Shown: piece after piece, positions 1 to 15,400 of the stretch
How positions within the stretch are numbered: the first letter of the stretch is position 1
Layout: each line of letters opens with the position of its first letter
Origin: Henricia sp. BOLD:AAB3569
Lineage: Eukaryota; Echinodermata; Asteroidea; Spinulosida; Echinasteridae
NCBI GenBank assembly: GCA_037783545.1
Contig: JBBELK010000304.1
Span: forward strand, 1-64,000
DNA: 64,000 nt
Direction: 5' to 3'
Translations under genes and position numbers: made by a program
The notes under the pieces: model-generated
The model's input: only the letters and a program-made list of their open reading frames with translations
Databases searched by the model: none
What the model was told of the DNA's origin: nothing

Positions 1-3000
1 GTGCTCCCCAACAGCCACTGGTTAGGGGAATAACCACGCAGCCGAGCTCCGTTTTCCCTAAACTCTGAAATTTTCTCCGTCATTTCCCAGCGAAAATCTG
101 TCAATTTTGCATGACAAGTGCGGAATATATACAGTTTGGAGCATGCAAAATTTGAAGTTGGTTGGAAAATTCCTTGATTTCCAAATTTGCCGGCATTTGG
201 GACACACTTTCGACCTAATTCCCGTCACAATCTGGGGTGAGTCAACGGCCGTACAAATGTACACCAGCGCGGCGCATGCGCAGGGTGTCCCAACAGCCAC
301 GGTTAGGGGAATAACCACGCAGCCGAGCTCCGTTTTCCCTAAACTCGGAAATTTCTCCGTCATTTCCCAGCGAAAATCTGTCAATTTTGCATGACAAGTG
401 CGGAATATATACAGTTTGGAGCATGCAAAATTTGAAGTTGGTTGGAAAATTCCTTGATTTCCAAATTTTCCGGCATTTGGGACACACTTCTGACCTAATT
501 CCCGTCACAATCTGGGGTGAGTCAACGGCCGTACAAATGTACACCAGCGCGGCGCATGCGCAGGGTGTCCCAACAGCCCACGGTTAGGGGGAATAACCAC
601 GCAGCCGAGCTCCGTTTTCCCTAAACTCTGAAATTTCTCCGTCATTTCCCAGCGAAAATCTGTCAATTTTGCATGACAAGTGCGGAATATATACAGTTTG
701 GAGCATGCAAAATTTGAAGTTGGTTGGAAAATTCCTTGATTTCCAAATTTGCCGGCATTTGGGACACACTTTGACCTAATTCCCGTCACAATCTGGGGTG
801 AGTCAACGGCCGTACAAATGTACACCAGCGCGGCGCATGCGCAGGGTGTCCCAACAGCCACGGTTAGGGGAATAACCACGCAGCCGAGCTCCGTTTTCCC
901 TAAACTCTGAAATTTCTCCGTCATTTCCCAGCGAAAATCTGTCAATTTTGCATGACAAGTGCGGAATATATACAGTTTGGAGCATGCAAAATTTGAAGTT
1001 GGTTGGAAAATTCCTTGATTTCCAAATTTGCCGGCATTTGGGACACACTTTGACCTAATTCCCGTCACAATCTGGGGTGAGTCAACGGCCGTACAAATGT
1101 ACACCAGCGCGGCGCAGCGCAGGGTGTCCCAACCAGCCACGGTTAGGGGAATAACCACGCAGCCGAGCTCCGTTTTCCCCTAAACTCTGAAATTTCTCCG
1201 TCATTTCCCAGCGAAAATCTGTCAATTTTGCATGACAAGTGCGGAATATATACAGTTTGGAGCATGCCAAATTTGAAGTTGGTTGGAAAATTCCTTGATT
1301 TCCAAATTTGCCGGCATTTGGGACACACTTTGACCTAATTCCCGTCACAATCTGGGGTGAGTCAACGGCCGTACAAATGTACACCAGCGCGGCGCAGGGT
1401 GTCCCAACAGCCACGGTTAGGGGAATAACCACGCAGCCGAGCTCCGTTTTCCCTAAACTCTGAAATGTCTCCGTCATTTTCCCAGCGAAAATCTGTCAAA
1501 TTTTGCATGACAAGTGCGGAATATATACAGGTCTTGGAGCATGCAAAATTTGAAGTTGGTTGGAAAATTCCTTGATTTCCAAATTTGCCGGCATTTGGGA
1601 CACACTTTGACCTAATTCCCGTCACAATCTGGGGTGAGTCAACGGCCGTACAAATGTACACCAGCGCGGCGCAGGGTGTCCCAACAGCCACGGTTAGGGG
1701 AATAACCACGCAGCCGAGCTCCGTTTTTCCCTAAACTCTGAAATTTCTCCGTCATTTCCCAGCGAAAATCTGTCAATTTTGCATGACAAGTGCGGAATAT
1801 ATACAGTTTGGAGCATGCAAAATTTGAAGTTGGTTGGAAAATTCCTTGATTTCCAAATTTGCCGGCATTTGGGACACACTTTGACCTAATTCCCGTCACA
1901 ATCTGGGGTGAGTCAACGGCCGTACAAATGTACACCAGCGCGGCGCAGGGTGTCCCAACAGCCACGGTTAGGGGAATAACCACGCAGCCGAGCTCCGTTT
2001 TCCCTAAACTCTGAAATTTCTCCGTCATTTCCCAGCGAAAATCTGTCAATTTTGCATGACAAGTGCGGAATATATACAGTTTGGAGCATGCAAAATTTGA
2101 AGTTGGTTGGAAAATTCCTTGATTTCCAAATTTGCCGGCATTTGGGACACACTTTGACCTAATTCCCGTCACAATCTGGGGTGAGTCAACGGCCGTACAA
2201 ATGTACACCAGCGCGGCGCATGCGCAGGGTGTCCCAACAGCCACGGTTAGGGGAATAACCACGCAGCCGAGCTCCGTTTTCCCTAAACTCTGAAATTTCT
2301 CCGTCATTTCCCAGCGAAAATCTGTCAATTTTGCATGACAAGTGCGGAATATATACAGTTTGGAGCATGCAAAATTTGAAGTTGGTTGGAAAATTCCTTG
2401 ATTTCCAAATTTGCCGGCATTTGGGACACACTTTGACCTAATTCCCGTCACAATCTGGGGTGAGTCAACGGCCGTACAAATGTACACCAGCGCGGCGCAT
2501 GCGCAGGGTGTCCCAACAGCCACGGTTAGGGAATAACCACGCAGCCGAGCTCCGTTTTCCCTAAACTCTGAAATTTCTCCGTCATTTCCCAGCGAAAATC
2601 TGTCAATTTTGCATGACAAGTGCGGAATATATACAGTTTGGAGCATGCAAAATTTGAAGTTGGTTGGAAAATTCCTTGATTTCCAAATTTGCCGGCATTT
2701 GGGACACACTTTGACCTAATTCCCGTCACAATCTGGGGTGAGTCAACGGCCCGTACAAATGTACACCAGCGCGGCGCAGGGTGTCCCAACAGCCACGGTT
2801 AGGGAAATAACCACGCAGCCGAGCTCCGTTTTCCCTAAACTCTGAAATTTCTCCGTCATTTTCCAGCGAAAATCTGTCAATTTTGCATGACAAGTGCGGA
2901 ATATATACAGTTCTGGAGCATGCAAAATTTGAAGTTGGTTGGAAAATTCCTTGATTTCCAAATTTGCCGGCATTTGGGACACACTTTGACCTAATTCCCG

Positions 3001-6000
3001 TCACAATCTGGGGTGAGTCAACGGCCGTACAAAATGTACACCAGCGCGGCGCAGGGTGTCCCAACAGCCACGGTTAGGGGAATAACCACGCAGCCGAGCT
3101 CCGTTTTCCCTAAACTCTGAAATTTCTCCGTCATTTTCCCAGCGAAAATCTGTCAATTTTGCATGACAAGTGCGGAATATATACAGTTTGGAGCATGCAA
3201 AATTTGAAGTTGGTTGGAAAATTCCTTGATTTCCAAATTTGCCGGCATTTGGGACACACTTTGACCTAATTCCCGTCACAATCTGGGGTGAGTCAACGGC
3301 CGTACAAATGTACACCAGCGCGGCGCAGGGTGTCCCAACAGCCACGGTTAGGGGAATAACCACGCAGCCGAGCTCCGTTTTCCCTAAACTCTGAAATTTC
3401 TCCGTCATTTCCAGCGAAAATCTGTCAATTTTGCATGACAAGTGCGGAATATATACAGTTTGGAGCATGCAAAATTTGAAGTTGGTTGGAAAAATTCCTT
3501 GATTTCCAAATTTGCCGGCATTTGGGACACACTTTGACCTAATTCCCGTCACAATCTGGGGTGAGTCAACGGCCGTACAAATGTACACCAGCGCGGCGCA
3601 GGGGTGTCCCAACAGCCACGGTTAGGGGAATAACCACGCAGCCGAGCTCCGTTTTCCCTAAACTCTGAAATTTCTCCGTCATTTCCCAGCGAAAATCTGT
3701 CAATTTTGCATGACAAGTGCGGAATATATACAGTTTGGAGCATGCAAAATTTGAAGTTGGTTGGAAAATTCCTTGATTTCCAAATTTGCCGGCATTTGGG
3801 ACACACTTTGACCTAATTCCCGTCACAATCTGGGGTGAGTCAACGGCCGTACAAATGTACACCAGCGCGGCGCATGCGCAGGGTGTCCCAACAGCCACGG
3901 TTAGGGGAATAACCACGCAGCCGAGCTCCGTTTTCCCTAAACTCTGAAATTTCTCCGTCATTTCCGAGCGAAAATCTGTCAATTTTGCATGACAAGTGCG
4001 GAAATATATACAGTTTGGAGCATGCAAAATTTGAAGTTGGTTGGAAAATTCCTTGATTTCCAAATTTGCCGGCCATTTGGGACACACTTTGACCTAATTC
4101 CCGTCACAATCTGGGGTGAGTCAACGGCCGTACAAATGTACACCAGCGCGGCGCATGCGCAGGGTGTCCCAACAGCCACGGTTAGGGAATAACCACGCAG
4201 CCGAGCTCCGTTTTCCCTAAACTCTGAAATTTCTCCGTCATTTCCAGCGAAAATCTGTCAATTTTGCATGACAAGTGCGGAATATATACAGTTTGGAGCA
4301 TGCAAAATTTGAAGTTGGTTGGAAAATTCCTTGATTTCCAAATTTGCCGGCATTTGGGACACACTTTGACCTAATTCCCCGTCACAATCTGGGGTGAGTC
4401 AACGGCCGTACAAATGTACACCAGCGCGGCGCATGCGCAGGGTGTCCCAACAGCCACGGTTAGGGGAATAACCACGCAGCCGAGCTCCGTTTTCCCTAAA
4501 CTCTGAAATTTCTCCGTCATTTCCCAGCGAAAATCTGTCAATTTTGCATGACAAGTGCGGAATATATACAGTTTGGAGCATGCAAAAATTTGAAGTTGGT
4601 TGGAAAATTCCTTGATTTCCAAATTTGCCGGCATTTGGGACACACTTTTGACCTAATTCCCGTCACAATCTGGGGTGAGTCAACGGCCGTACAAATGTAC
4701 ACCAGCGCGGCGCATGCGCAGGGTGTCCCAACAGCCACGGTTACGGGAATAACCACGCAGCCCGAGCTCCGTTTTCCCTAAACTCTGAAATTTCTCCGTC
4801 ATTTCCCAGCGAAAATCTGTCAAATTTTGCATGACAAGTGCGGAATATATACAGTTTGGAGCATGCAAAATTTGAAGTTGGTTGGAAAATTCCTTGATTT
4901 CCAAATTTGCCGGCATTTGGGACACACTTTGACCTAATTCCCGTCACAATCTGGGGTGAGTCAACGGCCGTACAAATGTACACCAGCGCGGCGCATGCGC
5001 AGGGTGTCCCAACAGCCACGGTTAGGGGAATAACCACGCAGCCGAGCTCCGTTTTCCCTAAACTCTGAAATTTCTCCGTCATTTCCCAGCGAAAATCTGT
5101 CAATTTTGCATGACAAGTGCGGAATATATACAGTTTGGAGCATGCAAAATTTGAAGTTGGTTGGAAAATTCCTTGATTTCCAAATTTGCCGGCATTTGGG
5201 ACACACTTTGACCTAATTCCCGTCACAATCTGGGGTGAGTCAACGGCCGTACAAATGTACACCAGCGCGGCGCAGCGCAGGGTGTCCCAACAGCCACGGG
5301 TTACGGGAAATAACCACGCAGCCGAGCTCCGTTTTCCCTAAACTCTGAAATTTCTCCGTCATTTCCCAGCGAAAATCTGTCAATTTTGCATGACAAGTGC
5401 GGAATATATACGGTCTGGAGCATGCAAAATTTGAAGTTCGGTTGGAAAATTCCTTGATTTCCAAATTTGCCGGCATTTGGGACACACTTTGACCTAATTC
5501 CCGTCACAATCTGGGGTGAGTCAACGGCCGTACAAATGTACACCAGCGCGGCGCATGCGCAGGGTGTCCCAACAGCCACGGTTAGGGGAATAACCACGCA
5601 GCCGAGCTCCGTTTTCCCTAAACTCTGAAATTTCTCCGTCATTTCCCAGCGAAAATCTGTCAATTTTGCATGACAAGTGCGGAATATATACGAGTTTGGA
5701 GCATGCAAAATTTGAAGTTGGTTGGAAAATTCCTTGATTTCCAAATTTGCCGGCATTTGGGACACACTTTGACCTAATTCCCGTCACAATCTGGGGTGAG
5801 TCAACGGCCGTACAAATGTACACCAGCGCGGCGCATGCGCAGGGTGTCCCAACAGCCACGGTTACGGGAATAACCACGCAGCCGAGCTCCGTTTTCCCTA
5901 AACTCTGAAATTTCTCCGTCATTTCCCAGCGAAAATCTGTCAAATTTGCATGACAAGTGCGGAATATATACAGGTCTGGAGCATGCAAAATTTGAAGTTG

Positions 6001-7374
6001 GTTGGAAAATTCCTTGATTTCCAAATTTGCCGGCATTTGGGACACACTTTGACCTAATTCCCGTCACAATCTGGGGTGAGTCAACGGCCGTACAAATGTA
6101 CACCGCAGCGCGGCGCATGCGCAGGGTGTCCCAACAGCCACGGTTAGGGGAATAACCACGCAGCCGAGCTCCGTTTTCCCTAAACTCTGAAATTTCTCCG
6201 TCATTTCCCAGCGAAAATCTGTCAATTTTGCATGACAAGTGCGGAATATATACAGTTTGGAGCATGCAAAATTTGAAGTTGGTTGGAAAATTCCTTGATT
6301 TCCAAATTTGCCGGCATTTGGGGACACACTTTGACCTAATTCCCGTCACAATCTGGGGTGAGTCAACGGCCGTACAAATGTACACCAGCGCGGCGCATGC
6401 GCAGGGTGTCCCAACAGCCACGGTTAGGGGAATAACCACGCAGCCGAGCTCCGTTTTCCCTAAACTCTGAAATTTCTCCGTCATTTCCCAGCGAAAATCT
6501 GTCAATTTTGCATGACAAGTGCGGAATATATACAGTTTGGAGCATGCAAAATTTGAAGTTGGTTGGAAAATTCCTTGATTTCCAAATTTGCCGGCATTTG
6601 GGACACACTTTGACCTAATTCCCGTCACAATCTGGGGTGAGTCAACGGCCGTACAAATGTACACCAGCGCGGCGCATGCGCAGGGTGTCCCAACAGCCAC
6701 GGTTAGGGGAATAACCCACGCAGCCGAGCTCCGTTTTCCCTAAACTCTGAAATTTCTCCGTCATTTCCGAGCGAAAATCTGTCAATTTTGCATGACAAGT
6801 GCGGAATATAATACAGTTTGGAGCATGCAAAATTTGAAGTTGGTTGGAAAATTCCTTGATTTCCAAATTTGCCGGCATTTGGGACACACTTTGACCTAAT
6901 TCCCGTCACAATCTGGGGTGAGTCAACGGCCGTACAAATGTACACCAGCGCGGCGCATGCGCAGGGTGTCCCAACAGCCACGGTTAGGGGAATAACCACG
7001 CAGCCGAGCTCCTGTTTTCCCTAAACTCTGAAATTTCTCCGTCATTTCCAGCGAAAATCTGTCAATTTTGCATGACAAGTGCGGAATATATACAGTTTGG
7101 AGCATGCAAAATTTGAAGTTGGTTGGAAAATTCCTTGATTTCCAAATTTGCCGGCATTTGGGACACACTTTGACCTAATTCCCGTCACAATCTGGGGTGA
7201 GTCAACGGCCGTACAAATGTACACCAGCGCGGCGCATGCGCAGGGTGTCCCAACAGCCACGGTTAGGGGAATAACCACGCAGCCGAGCTCCGTTTTCCCT
7301 AAACTCTGAAATTTTCTCCGTCATTTCCCAGCGAAAATCTGTCAATTTTGCATGACAAGTGCGGAATATATACA

Positions 7375-7404
7375 GTTTGGAGCATGCAAGTTTGGAGCAT
7401 GCAA
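7375..7404 (+). repeat. 15-bp tandem duplication inside a monomer
   Basis: GTTTGGAGCATGCAA occurs twice in direct succession, 7375-7389 and 7390-7404. The duplicated piece includes the right arm of the 11-bp inverted repeat, so this monomer has one left arm and two candidate right arms. I saw no second example. Confidence 0.9.
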
Positions 7405-7449
7405 AATTTGAAGTTGGTTGGAAAATTCCTTGATTTCCAAATTTGCCGG

Positions 7450-10400
7450 CATTTGGGACACACTTTGACCAAATTCCCGTCACAATCTGGGGTGAGTCAA
7501 ACGGCCGTACAAATGTACACCAGCGCGGCGCAGGGTGTCCCAACAGCCACGGTTAGGGGAATAACCACGCAGCCGAGCTTCCCGTTTTCCCTAAACTACT
7601 GAAATTTCTCCGTCATTTCCCAGCGAAATCTGTCAATTTTGCATGACAAGTGCGGAATATATACAGTTTGGAGCATGCAAAATTTGAAGTTGGTTGGAAA
7701 ATTCCTTGATTTCCAAATTTGCCGGCATTTGGACACACTTTGACCTAATTCCCGTCACAATCTGGGGTGAGTCAACGGCCGTACAAATGTACACCAGCGC
7801 GGCGCATGCGCAGGGTGTCCCAACAGCCACGGTTAGGGGAATAACCACGCAGCCGAGCTCCGTTTTCCCTAAACTCTGAAATTTCTCCGTCATTTCCAGC
7901 GAAAATCTGTCAATTTTGCATGACAAGTGCGGAATATATACAGTTTGGAGCAGGCAAAATTTGAAGTTGGTTGGAAAATTCCTTGATTTCCAAATTTGCC
8001 GCCATTTGGGACACACTTTGACCTAATTCCCGTCACAATCTGGGGTGAGTCAACGGCCGTACAAATGTACACCAGCGCGGCGCATGCGCAGGGTGTCCCA
8101 ACAGCCCACGGTTAGGGGAATAACCACGCAGCCGAGCTCCGTTTTCCCTAAACTCTGAAATTTCTCCGTCATTTCCAGCGAAAATCTGTCAATTTTGCAT
8201 GACAAGTGCGGAATATATACAGTTTAGAACATGCAAAAATTTGAAGTTGGTTGGAAAATTCCTTGATTTCCAAATTTGCCCGCATTTGGACACACTTTGA
8301 CCTAATTCCCGTCACAATCTGGGGTGAGTCAACGGCCGTACAAATGTACACCAGCGCGGCGCATGCGCAGGGTGTCCCAACAGCCACGGTTAGGGGAATA
8401 ACCACGCAGCCGAGCTCCGTTTTCCCTAAACTCTCAAATTTCTCCGTAATTTCCCAGCGAAAATCTGTTAATTTTGCATGACAAGTGCGGAATATATACA
8501 GTTTGGAGCATGCAAAATTTGAAGTTGGTTGGAAAATTCCTTGATTTCCAAATTTGCCGGCATTTGGGACACACTTTGACCTAATTCCCGTCACAATCTG
8601 GGGTGAGTCAACGGCCGTACAAATGTACACCAGCGCGGCGCAGGGTGTCCCAACAGCCACGGTTAGGGGAATAACCACGCAGCCGAGTTCCGTTTTCCCT
8701 AAACTCTGAAATTTCTCCGTCATTTCCCAGCGAAAATCTGTCAATTTTGCATGACAAGTGCGGAATATATACAGTTTGGAGCATGCAAAATTTGAAGTTG
8801 GTTGGAAAATTCCTTGATTTCCAATTTGCCGGCATTTGGGACACACTTTGACCTAATTCCCGTCACAATCTGGGGTGAGTCAACGGCCGTACAAATGTAC
8901 ACCAGCGCGGCGCAGGGTGTCCCAACAGCCACGGTTAGGGGAATAACCACGCAGCCGAGCTCCGTTTTCCCTAAACTCTGAAATTTCTCCGTCATTTCCC
9001 AGCGAAAATCTGTCAATTTTGCATGACAAGTGCGGAATATATACAGTTTGGAGCATGCAAAATTTGAAGTTGGTTGGAAAATTCCTTGATTTCCAAATTT
9101 GCCGGCATTTGGGACACACTTTGACCTAATTCCCGTCACAATCTGGGGTGAGTAAACGGCCGTACAAATGTACACCAGCGCGGCGCATGCGCAGGGTGTC
9201 CAACAGCCACGGTTAGGGGAATAACCACGCAGCCGAGCTCCGTTTTCCCTAAACTCTGAAATTTCTCCGTCATTTCCCAGCGAAAATCTGTCAATTTTGC
9301 ATGACAAGTGCGGAATATATACAGTTTGGAGCATGCAAATTTGAAGTTGGTTGGAAAATTCCTTGATTTCCAAATTTGCCGGCATTTGGGACACACTTTG
9401 ACCTAATTCCCGTCACAATCTGGGGGTGAGACAACGGCCGTACAAATGTACACCAGCGCGGCGCATGCGCAGGGTGTCCCAACAGCCACGGTTAGGGGAA
9501 TAACCGCGCAGCCGAGCTCCGTTTTCCCTAAACTCTGAAATTTCTCCGTCATTTCCCAGCGAAAATCTGTCAATTTTGCATGACAAGTGCGGAATATATA
9601 CAGTTTGGAGCATGCAAAATTTGAAGTTGGTTGGAAAATTCCTTGATTTCCAAATTTGCCGGCATTTGGGACACACTTTGACTTAATTCCCGTCACAATC
9701 TGGGGTGAGTCAACGGCCGTACAAATGTACACCAGCGCGGCGCATGCGCAGGGTGTCCCAACAGCCACGGTTAGGGGAATAACCACGCAGCCGAGCTCCG
9801 TTTTCCCTAAACTCTGAAATTTCTCCGTCATTTCCCAGCGAAAATCTGTCAATTTTGCATGACAAGTGCGAAATATATACAGTTTGGAGCATGCAAAATT
9901 TGAAGTTGGTTGGAAAATTCCTTGATTTCCAAATTTGCCGGCATTTGGGACACACTTTGACCTAATTCCCGTCACAATCTGGGGTGAGTCAACGGCCGTA
10001 CAAATGTACACCAGCGCGGCGCAGGGTGTCCCAACAGCCACGGTTAGGGGAATAACCACGCAGCCGAGTTCCGTTTTCCCTAAACTCTGAAATTTCTCCG
10101 TCATTTCCCAGCGAAAATCTGTCAATTTTGCATGACAAGTGCGGAATATATACAGTTTGGAGCATGCAAAATTTGAAGTTGGTTGGAAAATTCCTTGATT
10201 TCCAATTTGCCGGCATTTGGGACACACTTTGACCTAATTCCCGTCACAATCTGGGGTGAGTCAACGGCCGTACAAATGTACACCAGCGCGGCGCAGGGTG
10301 TCCCAACAGCCACGGTTAGGGGAATAACCACGCAGCCGAGCTCCGTTTTCCCTAAACTCTGAAATTTCTCCGTCATTTCCCAGCGAAAATCTGTCAATTT

Positions 10401-10811
10401 TGCATGACAAGTGCGGAATATATACAGTTTGGAGCATGCAAAATTTGAAGTTGGTTGGAAAATTCCTTGATTTCCAAATTTGCCGGCATTTGGGACACAC
10501 TTTGACCTAATTCCCGTCACAATCTGGGGTGAGTAAACGGCCGTACAAATGTACACCAGCGCGGCGCATGCGCAGGGTGTCCCAACAGCCACGGTTAGGG
10601 GAATAACCACGCAGCCGAGCTCCGTTTTCCCTAAACTCTGAAATTTCTCCGTCATTTCCCAGCGAAAATCTGTCAATTTGCATGACAAGTGCGGAATATA
10701 TACAGTTTGGAGCATGCAAAATTTGAAGTTGGTTGGAAAATTCCTTGATTTCCAAATTTGCCGGCATTTGGGACACACTTTGACCTAATTCCCGTCACAA
10801 TCTGGGGTGAG
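7450..10811 (+). repeat. Duplicated satellite block A, copy 1
   Basis: About 12 monomers that recur about 4.97 kb downstream (12430-15784). Shared marks in the same order: GACCAAATTCCC (7468/12446), GCAGGCAAAA (7951/12924), GCCGCCATTT (7999/12972), TTTAGAACATG (8223/13195), CTCTCAAATTT with CCGTAATTT and CTGTTAATTT (8430-8470/13405-13441), GAGTTCCG (8686/13657), GAGTAAACGG (9152/14122), GAGACAACGG (9429/14402) and GCGAAATAT (9869/14841). Inside the block, the GAGTTCCG and GAGTAAACGG marks repeat again about 1382 bp on (10068, 10533), so a 5-monomer unit is nested in it. Confidence 0.85.
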
Positions 10812-12429
10812 TCAACGGCCGTACAAATGTACACCAGCGCGGCGCAGGGTGTCCCAACAGCCACGGTTACGGGAATAACCACGCAGCCGAGCTCCGTTTT
10901 CCCTAAACTCTGAAATTTCTCCGTCATTTCCCAGCGAAAATCTGTCAATTTGCATGACAAGTGCGGAATATATACGGTCTGGAGCATGCAAAATTTGAAG
11001 TTGGTTGGAAAATTCCTTGATTTCCAAATTTGCCGGCATTTGGGACACACTTTGACCTAATTCCCGTCACAATCTGGGGTGAGTCAACGGCCGTACAAAT
11101 GTACACCAGCGCGGCGCATGCGCAGGGTGTCCCAACAGCCACGGTTAGGGGAATAACCACGCAGCCGAGCTCCGTTTTCCCTAAACTCTGAAATTTCTCC
11201 GTCATTTCCCAGCGAAAATCTGTCAATTTTGCATGACAAGTGCGGAATATATACAGTTTGGAGCATGCAAAATTTGAAGTTGGTTGGAAAATTCCTTGAT
11301 TTCCAAATTTGCCGGCATTTGGGACACACTTTGACCTAATTCCCGTCACAATCTGGGGTGAGTCAACGGCCGTACAAATGTACACCAGCGCGGCGCATGC
11401 GCAGGGTGTCCCAACAGCCACGGTTAGGGGAATAACCACGCAGCCGAGCTCCGTTTTCCCTAAACTCTGAAATTTCTCCGTCATTTCCCAGCGAAAATCT
11501 GTCAATTTTGCATGACAAGTGCGGAATATATACAGTTTGGAGCATGCAAAATTTGAAGTTGGTTGGAAAATTCCTTGATTTCCAAATTTGCCGGCATTTG
11601 GGACACACTTTGACCTAATTCCCGTCACAATCTGGGGTGAGTCAACGGCCGTACAAATGTACACCAGCGCGGCGCATGCGCAGGGTGTCCCAACAGCCAC
11701 GGTTAGGGGAATAACCACGCAGCCGAGCTCCGTTTTCCCTAAACTCTGAAATTTCTCCGTCATTTCCCAGCGAAAATCTGTCAATTTTGCATGACAAGTG
11801 CGAATATATACAGTTTGGAGCATGCAAAATTTGAAGTTGGTTGGAAAATTCCTTGATTCCAAATTTGCCGGCATTTGGGACACACTTTGACCTAATTCCC
11901 GTCACAATCTGGGGTGAGTCAACGGCCGTACAAATGTACACCAGCGCGGCGCATGGGCAGGGTGTCCCAACAGCCACGGTTAGGGGAATAACCACGCAGC
12001 CGAGCTCTGTTTTCCCTAAACTCTGAATTTCTCCGTCATTTCCAGCGAAAATCTGTCAATTTTGCATGACAAGTGCGGAATATATACAGTTTGGAGCAAG
12101 CAAAATTTGAAGTTGGTTGGAAAATTCCTTGATTTCAAATTTGCCGCCATTTGGGACACACTTTGACCTAATTCCCGTCACAATCTGGGTGAGTCAACGG
12201 CCGTACAAATGTACACCAGCGCGGCGCATGCGCAGGGTGTCCCAACAGCCACGGTTAGGGGAATAACCACGCAGCCGAGCTCCGTTTTCCCCTAAACTCT
12301 GAAATTTCTCCGTCATTTCCCAGCGAAAATCTGTCAATTTTGCATGACAAGTGCGGAATATATACAGTTTGGAGCATGCAAAATTTGAAGTTGGTTGGAA
12401 AAATTCCTTGATTTCCAAATTTGCCGGCA

Positions 12430-15400
12430 TTTGGGACACACTTTGACCAAATTCCCGTCACAATCTGGGGTGAGTCAACGGCCGTACAAATGTACACCAG
12501 CGCGGCGCAGGGTGTCCCAACAGCCACGGTTAGGGGAATAACCACGCAGCCGAGCTCCGTTTTCCCTAAACTCTGAAATTTCTCCGTCATTTCCCAGCGA
12601 AAATCTGTCAATTTGCATGACAAGTGCGGAATATATACAGTTTGGAGCATGCAAAATTTGAAGTTGGTTGGAAAATTCCTTGATTTCCAAATTTGCCGGC
12701 ATTTGGGACACACTTTGACCTAATTCCCGTCACAATCTGGGGTGAGTCAACGGCCGTACAAATGTACACCAGCGCGGCGCATGCGCAGGGTGTCCCAACA
12801 GCCACGGTTAGGGAATAACCACGCAGCCGAGCTCCGTTTTCCCTAAACTCTGAAATTTCTCGTCATTTCCAGCGAAAATCTGTCAATTTTGCATGACAAG
12901 TGCGGAATATATACAGTTTGGAGCAGGCAAAATTTGAAGTTGGTTGGAAAATTCCTTGATTTCCAAATTTGCCGCCATTTGGGACACACTTTGACCTAAT
13001 TCCCGTCACAATCTGGGGTGAGTCAACGGCCGTACAAATGTACACCAGCGCGGCGCATGCGCAGGGTGTCCCAACAGCCACGGTTAGGGGAATAACCACG
13101 CAGCCGAGCTCCGTTTTCCCTAAACTCTGAATTTCTCCGTCATTTCCCAGCGAAAATCTGTCAATTTTGCATGACAAGTGCGGAATATATACAGTTTAGA
13201 ACATGCAAAATTTGAAGTTGGTTGGAAAATTCCTTGATTTCCAAATTTGCCGGCATTTGGGACACACTTTGACCTAATTCCCGTCACAATCTGGGGTGAG
13301 TCAACGGCCGTACAAATGTACACCAGCGCGGCGCATGCGCAGGGTGTCCCAACAGCCACGGTTAGGGGAATAACCACGCAGCCGAGCTCCGTTTTCCCTA
13401 AACTCTCAAATTTCTCCGTAATTTCCCAGCGAAAATCTGTTAATTTTGCATGACAAGTGCGGAATATATACAGTTTGGATATGCAAAATTGAAGTTGGTT
13501 GGAAAATTCCTTGATTTCCAAATTTGCCGGCATTTGGGACACACTTTGACCTAATTCCCGTCACAATCTGGGGTGAGTCAACGGCCGTACAAATGTACAC
13601 CAGCGCGGCGCAGGGTGTCCCAACAGCCACGGTTAGGGGAATAACCACGCAGCCGAGTTCCGTTTTCCCTAAACTCTGAAATTTCTCCGTCATTTCCCAG
13701 CGAAAATCTGTCAATTTTGCATGACAAGTGCGGAATATATACAGTTTGGAGCATGCAAAATTTGAAGTTGGTTGGAAAATTCCTTGATTTCCAAATTTGC
13801 CGGCATTTGGGACACACTTTGACCTAATTCCCGTCACAATCTGGGGTGAGTCAACGGCCGTACAAATGTACACCAGCGCGGCGCAGGGTGTCCCAACAGC
13901 CACGGTTAGGGGAATAACCACGCAGCCGAGCTCCGTTTTCCCTAAACTCTGAAATTTCTACGTCATTTCCCAGCGAAAATCTGTCAATTTTGCATGACAA
14001 GTGCGGAATATATACAGTTTGGAGCATGCAAAATTTGAAGTTGGTTGGAAAATTCCTTGATTTCCAAATTTGCCGGCATTTGGGACACACTTTGACCTAA
14101 TTCCCGTCACAATCTGGGGTGAGTAAACGGCCGTACAAATGTACACCAGCGCGGCGCATGCGCAGGGTGTCCCAACAGCCACGGTTAGGGGAATAACCAC
14201 GCAGCCGAGCTCCGTTTTCCCTAAACTCTGAAATTTCTCCGTCATTTCCCAGCGAAAATCTGTCAATTTTGCATGACAAGTGCGGAATATATACAGTTTG
14301 GAGCATGCAAAATTTGAAGTTGGTTGGAAAATTCCTTGATTTCCAAATTTGCCGGCATTTGGGACACACTTTGACCTAATTCCCGTCACAATCTGGGGTG
14401 AGACAACGGCCGTACAAATGTACACCAGCGCGGCGCATGCGCAGGGTGTCCCAACAGCCACGGTTAGGGGAATAACCACGCAGCCGAGCTCCGTTTTCCC
14501 TAAACTCTGAAATTTCTCCGTCATTTCCCAGCGAAAATCTGTCAATTTTGCATGACAAGTGCGGAATATATACAGTTTGGAGCATGCAAAATTTGAAGTT
14601 GGTTGGAAAATTCCTTGATTTCCAAATTTGCCGGCATTTGGGACACACTTTGACCTAATTCCCGTCACAATCTGGGGTGAGACAACGGCCGTACAAATGT
14701 ACACCAGCGCGGCGCATGCGCAGGGTGTCCCAACAGCCACGGTTAGGGGAATAACCACGCAGCCGAGCTCCGTTTTCCCTAAACTCTGAAATTTCTCCGT
14801 CATTTCCCAGCGAAAATCTGTCAATTTTGCATGACAAGTGCGAAATATATACAGTTTGGAGCATGCAAAATTTGAAGTTGGTTGGAAAATTCCTTGATTT
14901 CCAAATTTGCCGGCATTTGGGACACACTTTGACCTAATTCCCGTCACAATCTGGGGTGAGTCAACGGCCGTACAAATGTACACCAGCGCGGCGCAGGGTG
15001 TCCCAACAGCCACGGTTAGGGGAATAACCACGCAGCCGAGTTCCGTTTTCCCTAAACTCTGAAATTTCTCCGTCATTTCCCAGCGAAAATCTGTCAATTT
15101 TGCATGACAAGTGCGGAATATATACAGTTTGGAGCATGCAAAATTTGAAGTTGGTTGGAAAATTCCTTGATTTCCAAATTTGCCGGCATTTGGGACACAC
15201 TTTGACCTAATTCCCGTCACAATCTGGGGTGAGTCAACGGCCGTACAAATGTACACCAGCGCGGCGCAGGGTGTCCCAACAGCCACGGTTAGGGGAATAA
15301 CCACGCAGCCGAGCTCCGTTTTCCCTAAACTCTGAAATTTCTCCGTCATTTCCCAGCGAAAATCTGTCAATTTTGCATGACAAGTGCGGAATATATACAG

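Noticed and set aside
1-25. Array edge at the window start (GTGCTCCCC... and CACTGGTTAGG instead of the usual bases)
   Set aside because: Only a few bases differ and the sequence is at once in register with the monomer. It fits the single-base noise of the region and not a junction with unique DNA.
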